Shown here in pieces: positions 56,926 through 64,000 of a stretch of DNA of 64,000 nt; position 1 is the first letter of the stretch, and every line of letters begins with the position of its first letter. This stretch comes from Antilocapra americana (taxonomy: Eukaryota > Chordata > Mammalia > Artiodactyla > Antilocapridae). A program made the position numbers and the translations under genes. The DNA is taken from NCBI GenBank assembly GCA_007570785.1, contig ML660772.1:33878195-33942194 (forward strand), written 5' to 3'. The notes beneath the pieces are model-generated. The model was not told where the DNA came from. It ran no database searches and saw only the letters and a program-made list of their open reading frames with translations.

Positions 56926-59764
56926 TTCATTGCATAAAATCATTATTTGCATCATCAAATTATATGAGTTAAGGACATTTCTACAATAATACAGGATATT
57001 TGTAGATAATATATACATGCATTATATATAAGATACTACATAATATAGGCCTTCCTATACTTCATGAAAATAAAAATTTTATTTATAAATGATTTACTAA
57101 CCTATGCTAAGAAATAACTATATACTATCCATTACAAAATTACTATACACATATAAAACAAGTTAAATTATTTAGGGTGGGTTTCTACTATGGTATTTCA
57201 TATTTTCAATATCAAAGTGGATAAAATTCTTCACCAAATATAGTTTTAAAAATTTCTCTAAAATAAGTCCATTCTAGATCTTCCTTTTCTCTTGGACCAA
57301 CTGTGTTCCATTGGTCCTCTTTCTTACAACTTACAGTGTTCTCTCCTCAAGCACCTAACTCCAGCCCTGTTTTATCATGGAAACTGATGGTATTGTCCAA
57401 AATGAAACGGTCCCTCCACTAGCCAGTCAGGCAGTCACACAAAATGTAAAGAGAACATATAAGGATGACCTTAATTCAGGGTCAGTTGATCCATTCCAAC
57501 CCACCAAGATTCTTACTGTGTGTGTGTGTGAGTGTGTTGGGGGTGAGAATGAAATTTCAGAGATGTATTCATTATTTCACTTCACTCATCCCTTTTTTTA
57601 TTTGGATTCCTGGGGTTCCTCTAGGGATTGCCTCTTGTAGTGATACCCAGCCTCCCTGGCCCCTTCTGTTCCCACTGGTCCCCCATTCCATGGTCCCCCA
57701 GTCTTAACCCCCATTTGCCTTGACCCCTACTCTCCCACATACACATACATTCCTTGCCCCTCCCCAGTCACCACTGAGAGCTGTTGACATGCTTTACTGT
57801 GTTCTACTTACTGTCTCTTAGCCACAGAGGTTCCAGATCCTAACCAGCAGTTCTCTGATGAACTATTAACACCCAAGCAAATAGCATGACTCCAACAGAT
57901 TACTACTAATAAAAGAACACCTGTCTTATCAAGTTCAGAGCTGTCTCTGCCTGAGCTGTGACTGTGATATGAGTGTCTTAAATATTGTCTTCAGTCACTA
58001 TAAATAGGTTTTCTACTAAGTAGCAATCATAACAATTGCTTATAAACAAATGAAGAGTCTCTATGAATTAAAAACTCAGGGAGATTACTGCTTAATTATT
58101 TTATAATCACCTGTAGGGGGAACTGGGAATAGGTGAGGTCTACACTTACAAACCTTAAACTTTGTGCTAAAGTTACCTTTAAAAATAGATTTATAATTGA
58201 AAAAGTGTTTTAGATTAAAAAATCTGTAGAATTGTTTTAATTAGAGAAAACATCATATAATCATTATCTTTAGATTCACTCATCTGCAAATGGAGGAAAA
58301 AGGAAAAGTTAGTCTATGAGGTCATTGATATTTTTTCTACTGCTAAGACCTTATGATAATAAAATGTTTTGTGAGTGTTGCTTAAATACCAGCAAAAAAG
58401 AAATTCAGAGAACCTAATGTATTTAGCCTATTCAACTTTTTTTTTCAATTATATTCTATTTTGGAACTGTTGAAATGAATTACTATGTAATAGCTTTTTG
58501 TATTATGTAACAGCTGACTTTATTAGAAACCACCTTATGGTTTCTGGTGAACATTTGCCCATATTGTGAAGTCATCATATAATCTGGCACAGTGGATACC
58601 TTATAGTTAGAAAAAATTTAGGACTACAGGCATATTACAGCTCATAACTAATATATTTTGGCAAAGAAATGTTTAAATGTTTATTCTTGTTTTATTAAAA
58701 ATCATATATTTACAGCAGACCAGCAAGGTGTTGAGACTGTATTTGTTTTATAACAAAAAATCACTACAGTGTCATATTTTTCTCAGACTAGTGTATTACT
58801 TTAGAAGGCTATATTCACAAGAACATAAATATCTTAGTGGAAGATTTCTAATGCAAACTGTACATAAAAAATTCAAATTGTACATAAAAAATAAAATTTT
58901 TCCTATCAGACAATACTGTCTTGTCACATTCAAATATAAAATTGAAAATTAGATCATTATACTATCAAGAAGCTAGCAATAGCATAATATATTTACTCAG
59001 CTATAATAGTAAAGAAACTTCATAATTATGCTGATACAAACATGATAATAAAAACATGCTAATATTATATAAACATTAAAATGTTTACATGTCTGGGAAC
59101 AAAGTGTACTATACTTATAGAACATTTGGATGTATGTTTTAGAAGAGTATTTCATTATGTTCAATGAGAATTATACAGTTAAAACACTGTATAATTTTGA
59201 AAGCTATCCCAGAGTTTTCTAATATGATTTTTACATCTTGCTCATATAAATTATTTTGTTTTCTGATAGCTCTTCAGTATCGGAGAATGAAATCCATGAA
59301 TTTGATGCAAGAAATCTTTAACAAATAAGAAGTTTCTATTTAAGAATCTCTGAGATAGCTGACTTATTATGGAATTCTTTTATTGAATTTCTAAATTTAT
59401 GTGAATGTTTAATACATTTTAATGAAAATAAGAAAAGTTCTTTCAACTGATAAGAGTTTCTAAGACATTTCAGAAGTGTAAATGTCTGTTAACTTAATTG
59501 TGTATATTTTTTTCTGACATTCTACCTAATACTCTAAACACTTTGCAAATTCTGTGATTTTTTACTGTGAATGAAACAAAGGTCTTTAACTAGTTTATTT
59601 TCTAGTGGAGGGAGATATTCCACATGAATTAAAAATAGGTATTTCTTGAATATTCCACTAGTCACAAAATCACAAATTTCCTACTTCAGACAGAGTAACT
59701 ATAATTAGCAGAATATATTCTCATTCTCAAAGTCAATTTTTCTTTTAATACTTAACCCAAGGTT
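56926..59764. other. Unique AT-rich DNA, no gene seen
   Basis: 2.8 kb without a repeat I can name. A TG run sits near 57519-57535 and a C-rich patch at 57640-57775. Open frames up to 91 codons (58677-58952) have no motifs. Confidence 0.45.
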
Positions 59765-59850
59765 TTCTTGTTTTACAACAGTGGTGTTAAGACCCAGAGA
59801 TGTTAAAATATTTGACCAGAATATGAGGCAAGGCCAAGGGTTTTAGTCAC
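59765..59850 (-). repeat. MIR fragment
   Basis: 'gacccagagatgttaaaata' and 'gaggcaaggccaagggtttt' resemble the reverse-orientation MIR core. Short. Confidence 0.4.
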
Positions 59851-59995
59851 CTAATATCATCTAATATGAGGTCTGTGTTTTAAAAATAAATCTGAAATGA
59901 TATATAAAAGTGTGAGTAAAATTCATAAAGCAAGAATTTAAAACAGAAGATGCTATAAATGACATGAATGAGCACAAGGGTAAAGGAAAATGTCT

Positions 59996-60713
59996 TGATC
60001 AAAGTGAAAGAGAAGAGTGAAAAAGCTGGCTTAAGCTCAACTTTCAGAAAACTAAGATCATGGCATCTGGTCTCATCACTTCATGGCAAATAGATGGGGA
60101 AGCAGTGGAAACAGTGGCTGACTTTTTCTGAGGGGGCTCCAAAATCACTGCAGATGGTGACTGCAGCCATGAAATCAAAAGATGCTTATTCCTTAGAAGA
60201 AAAATTATGATCAACCTAGACAGCATATTTAAAAAGCAGAGACATTACTTTGCCAACAAAGCTCTATCTAGTCAAGGCTATTGTTTTTCCAGTAGTCATG
60301 TATCGATGTGAGAGTTGGACCATAAAGAAAGCTGAGTGCCAAAGAATTGATGCTTTTGAACTGTGGTGTTGGAGAAGACTCTTGAGAGCCCCTTGGACTG
60401 CAAGGAGATCCAACCAGTCCATCCTAAAAGAGATCATTCCTGGGTGTTCATTGGAAGGACTGATGCTGAAGCTGAAACTCCAATATTTTGGCCACCTGAT
60501 GTGAAAAACTGATTCTTTTGAAAGGACCCTGATGCTGGGAAAGATTGAAGGCAGAAGGAGAAGGGGACGACAGAGGATGAAATGGTTGGATGGCATCACT
60601 GACTCAATGGACCTAAGTTTGAGCAAACTCTGGGAGTTGGTGATGGACAGGGAAGCCTGGGGTGCTGCAGTCCATGGGGTCGCAAAGAGTCATACATGAC
60701 TGAGCGACTGAAT
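59996..60713 (+). mobile_element. BovB LINE 3' end, 5'-truncated
   Basis: From 'ttgatcaaagtgaaagagaa' (just after the RT catalytic region) to 'gagcgactgaat'. The C-terminal frame is open at 60250-60504 (YRCESWTIKKAECQRIDAFE). TSD taaaggaaaatgtc/taaagggaaatatc (12/14) at 59982-59995 and 60714-60727. Confidence 0.92.
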
Positions 60714-60727
60714 TAAAGGGAAATATC

Positions 60728-61159
60728 AATAAAATTTAAATATGAATATCTGAAAGAAGAGGAAGAATTCAAGTATGACAATAATGAAATAAAAGAAAGA
60801 AAGTAATACTTTGAAAAATGAATTCCATTTAAGCATAATGTTTCAATTCACAATTTTTTCCTTCGTTTTTTAACTGGTACTGAAATTATTTGGGGTGGTA
60901 GAACTTTCCACATCATTGCTGTGTTGTTGACGTGCTTTTGCACATTCACATTTTAAAAAAACTTTAGAAAGCAATCCCTGATTAACACTGCTCCACACCA
61001 TGGAAAAATGGGGAGCATCAAATACTGGCAACAATTATAACAGACAGTCTAAAAGTGACAAGGAGGTGATATATTTGATGAATTCAATTAGGTAGACAAA
61101 AGGTAAGCAACTATTAAAAAGAAAAGCAGAGAAAGATTTTTGTGGTGAATAGGAAAATT
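60728..61159. other. Unique AT-rich DNA
   Basis: No gene or named repeat. Confidence 0.4.
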
Positions 61160-61640
61160 ACAGCTATTTTTGTAATTAACAATCATGTCTTTGGTTATTA
61201 AATGACCCAAAAATGGGCCTGGCATTTACCAGGAAAAAAAAAAATTGTTTTTATTTTTCATTATTCTTTACAATCAAGGGCAAATTTTTGTCAATATAAG
61301 AAGCTGTGCATTATACACCTTCATGTTTTTTTGTCCTTTTGAGTGCATTGTCCATTTTTAAATGATTGATAAAAACTGTTAAATAAGGCAAATACTGTAC
61401 ATGCTGTAGTGTAATGAGGCTTATCAGGCAGGGGGAATACTGCTCATCATGATATTAAAATTAAATGTAGCATTTTTTAAATCCTTGACATAAATAAAGA
61501 AGTTATTTCTCTGGACCACTGCTTTTTCCATAAACTCAATGTTCTGTATAAGTCATTGTCATAGGATATATTTTATTTTGAGGCAGCTCAGTCATTTCCC
61601 CCCATAAATAAGCACCAAATCAAGTATCATTTATCTAAAA
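61160..61640. other. Candidate conserved non-coding element
   Basis: Repeat-free AT-rich stretch with tgtaattaacaatcatg near 61171, cattgtccatttttaaatga near 61347 and several TTAAAT/ATTAAA cores. Resembles deeply conserved non-coding DNA in texture, but there is no comparative evidence here. Confidence 0.25.
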
Positions 61641-61870
61641 ATTATGTCTTGTAAGGTCTATGATATGTTAAAGATAATAGTTAGAGGGGGTTGACTGGAG
61701 TTCTGGTCATTTATATCTGTCTTTTAAAATTACTTAGTTTCCTTTCGGTATACAGCTGATGTCTTCAGTCTAAAGAGTAGTTGGGATGGTACATATTTAA
61801 TTTTAGGAACAATTCAGATGTTATTGTTTGAAACTACAGCTTCTGGCTAGGGTTATGGAAAATAGTTATT

Positions 61871-62216
61871 TTTTAAATAATTATTTGTTTTATTTGGGCT
61901 GTGCTGGGTTTTTGTTTCTGCCCGGACTTTTCTCTAGCTGCAGCCAGCAGGGGCTGCTTTCCAGTTGCAGGGCTCGGGCTTCTCGTTTGGAGCACAGGCT
62001 CTGAGGGTGTGCGGGCTTCTGGAGCTGTGGTCCACTGGCTCAAGAGTTGCAGCTCCTGGGCTCCGGAGCACAGGCTCCACTGCTGTGGCGCACGGGCTTA
62101 GCTGTGGCGCACGGGCTTAGATGTTCTGCAGCACTTGGGAGCTTCAGGATCAGGTATTGAGCCCATGTCTCCTACATTGGCCGGCAGATTCTTTACTGAG
62201 CCACCAGGGAAGCCCT
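61871..62216 (-). mobile_element. CHR-type SINE, long form
   Basis: Minus strand: head complement 'gagccaccagggaagccc' at about 62199-62216, GC-rich body of repeated 'gcgcacgggctt' units, tail complement 'ttatttgttttatttgggct'. An imperfect TSD, aaaatagttatt/aaaatatttctt (10/12), lies at 61859-61870 and 62217-62228. The 19-bp unit gctgtggcgcacgggctta occurs twice back to back (62082-62100 and 62101-62119). Confidence 0.88.
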
Positions 62217-63000
62217 AAAATATTTCTTTAGGAACATATGGGAAAGGGAAAATGAATGAGAAACTTTCAGAATCAAGAAGCCAATAAATAATGATAGTGT
62301 AGGCATAACAGTTGTTTGTCTTAGTAATCAGATAAAATATTTTAAGAGAGTATCATTTTATGTATCATGATTTGACATTATGTCTCACATTTCGTTTGAA
62401 AAGAAAGTTTTGCAGGCAAATAAATACTAATATAAAACATGTAAGACTAGTCGGCAGTACTTTCTAATCCTTTCCCTTTTTTCTCTTAAGCCCATCATAT
62501 CCATAAGGTAAGGAAAAAATGGAGATACTTTAATTACAGAGGGTAGATTGAATTATAGTAGTATCTTGGTAGTGTATCTAAAGAAATGCTCTTAATATAT
62601 GATGAAGGCAGAATTCGAACTTAACTCTTCTGGTTCTCAGCCTAGTATTTTTTGAATTGAACTCTTGCTGAGGACATGTGGTACTAGAGTGTTTTATCAT
62701 GCTATAAACTGAGGGGTCCCATATACTAGAAATAATGTTTTAAAGAGATCACTTTAAAATCACCATCACTATTGTTAAACAATTATTGAATATATCCAAT
62801 GTATGGAAAATATGCTGAATTTCAACTAAGACAAAGTGCATTTGCAGGTAATTTTGCTTACTTATCTTTACAAAACAATTAAAATTATATTTGTTTAGTT
62901 TATTCCAATTATAAAACCATTACAGATTAATTGGAATTGTGAGCAATTAAAAAGCATGAAAAGAAATCTAAAAATCAATAATCTTATTGCTTTGAGTTAT
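62217..63000. other. Unique AT-rich DNA
   Basis: No gene. A weak reverse MIR-like string (gcagaattcgaacttaactc) lies near 62608. Confidence 0.4.
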
Positions 63001-63213
63001 CACCCCTGGTGGCTCAGACGGTACAAGCATCTGCCTACAATGCAGGAAACCTGGGTTCGATTCCTGGATCGGAAAGACCATCCTGGAGAAGAAATGGCAA
63101 CCCACTCCTGTACTCTTGCCTGGAAAACCCTCTAGATGGAAAGAGGAGCCTGGTAGGCTACAGTCTACGGGGTCAAAAAGAGTCGGACATGACTGAGCAA
63201 CTTCACTTTCACT
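63001..63213 (+). mobile_element. Bov-tA SINE
   Basis: Plus strand. tRNA-like head with A-box 'tggtggctcagacgg' and B-box ggttcgattcc (63054-63064), then the BovB-derived body to 'gactgagcaacttcacttt'. Internal pol III promoter boxes are recognisable. The first bases of the head (GGGCTTCC) are lost. Confidence 0.93.
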
Positions 63214-63950
63214 ATCATTTAATATGTTGTAGCTCTTTTCATTTTTTCCATGTATCCACATATATACATATTTTTAATATTAGAAAATATATCTTTTAAT
63301 ACAGGTAAAATAGGAAAATTTAAAATTTTTTAATGTGGCCAGTTTGATCTAGCTTTCATTTTGTTTCTTTCCCCTTTTCTTTGGAAATTCCACTTACAAG
63401 CTAAAAAAAATATTTTCAATGTGTGTAGACAAGGATTAATATTTTCAAATTATCAAGACATTTTGCAAGCCAATGATAAAAATAAGAGCACAGAAGTAGG
63501 GGAAAAAAACTGTTTAAAGATCATAGACAATTCACAAATCAAGAAATACATATAGCCAATAAGGATACTAACACATGATTAATATATTTCATAACTATAG
63601 TAATGCACATTGAAATAATAAGCAATAAAACAAGAACAAAGATAAAGATAGGGAGATCAAGGGCAAGAGCATAGGAGAGAAAAGGGGGAAAGCTGGGTGT
63701 GCCTGGTGTTAAGGACAGTGTGAGAAACATTCCATATACTGTTGGTAGAAGACAGTGAGCAGTGGCATGGGAGTGGTAAGTAGAAGACAAGTTGGAAAGA
63801 AAAAAGAGAATATAATCAGGAACCTCATGCAGGATAGCAGCAGTGGCAACAACAACAACATAAAAAACATATAATTAACAGACATTTTATTGGATGATTC
63901 TCCCCTCTTCTGCATACAGCATCTTATTTAAGCTTCATAAGAACCTTTTG
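63214..63950. other. Unique AT-rich DNA
   Basis: No gene; a short (AAC)n-like run lies near 63848-63860. Confidence 0.4.
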
Positions 63951-64000
63951 GGACCTTCCCAGTATGTTGGACAAATAAAGAATCTGCCTGCAATGTGGGA
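63951..64000 (+). mobile_element. Bov-tA SINE start, cut by window edge
   Basis: 'gaccttcccagtatgttgga' followed by 'aaagaatctgcctgcaatgt' matches the tRNA-like head of Bov-tA in plus orientation. The body lies beyond the window. Confidence 0.7.

Noticed and set aside
61901..62101. 66-codon open frame as a gene
   Set aside because: It lies wholly inside the GC-rich body of a CHR SINE.
63001..63075. tRNA gene
   Set aside because: A and B boxes are present, but they belong to the tRNA-derived head of a Bov-tA SINE. No complete cloverleaf with acceptor stem can be formed.
1..64000. CRISPR arrays, operons, bacterial-style terminators or phage genes
   Set aside because: Repeat content, base composition and gene structure are mammalian. 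No regularly spaced direct repeats or prokaryotic coding was seen.

Overview
This 64 kb window is nuclear genomic DNA from a bovid ruminant (cattle, sheep, goat or a relative). The diagnostic evidence is its repeats: several BovB (RTE-class) LINE copies, Bov-tA SINEs built from a tRNA-like head plus a BovB-derived tail, cetartiodactyl CHR SINEs, and young ruminant L1 3' ends with the characteristic G-rich 3' UTR. I cannot decide between bovid genera from the sequence. No host protein-coding exon could be supported. Nearly every long open frame is a LINE ORF2 remnant or its antisense shadow. The window reads as AT-rich intergenic or deep-intronic DNA.

Layout. 0-16 kb is mostly unique AT-rich DNA. 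It holds an L1 pair (4.6-6.5 kb), BovB tails at 7.5 and 13.2 kb, and an MLT1 LTR at 10.4-11.1 kb carrying two SINEs in the same target site. 16.4-22.1 kb holds a minus-strand BovB with an exact 11-bp target-site duplication (TSD), a U6 snRNA/L1 chimeric retrocopy (19.6-20.6 kb) and a young L1 end. 22.6-25.1 kb is a mosaic of old L1 pieces. 25.8-29.3 kb is the longest BovB, with part of the 5' UTR and a decayed ORF2. 33.1-35.4 kb is a BovB insertion whose 5' UTR fragment is inverted, bounded by a plausible 13-bp TSD. 40.2-42.1 kb is an older L1 interrupted by a SINE and by a younger L1 with its own 5' inversion. 42.6-43.6 kb is another BovB. 44.1-45.2 kb is a solo class II-like endogenous retroviral LTR with a 6-bp TSD. 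51.4-52.2 kb is L1, 53.4-56.5 kb a near-full-length minus-strand BovB, 60.0-60.7 kb a BovB tail, and 61.9-64 kb CHR and Bov-tA SINEs.

How the parts relate. L1 machinery supplies the poly(A) insertions and can explain the U6 chimera. BovB machinery supplies the ACTGA-repeat-tailed LINE copies and is the presumed driver of Bov-tA SINEs. No copy here looks intact: the reverse transcriptase catalytic motif is altered in every BovB copy where I could read it. Three repeat-free AT-rich stretches (14.3-14.9, 36.6-37.0 and 61.2-61.6 kb) look like candidate conserved non-coding elements, but that is inference only. I found no unknown multi-gene system. The most unusual objects are the U6-L1 chimera, the two 5'-inverted LINE insertions, the double SINE hit and the apparent poly(A)-only insertion inside the LTR. 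Family names come from recognition of consensus sequences; no database search was run.
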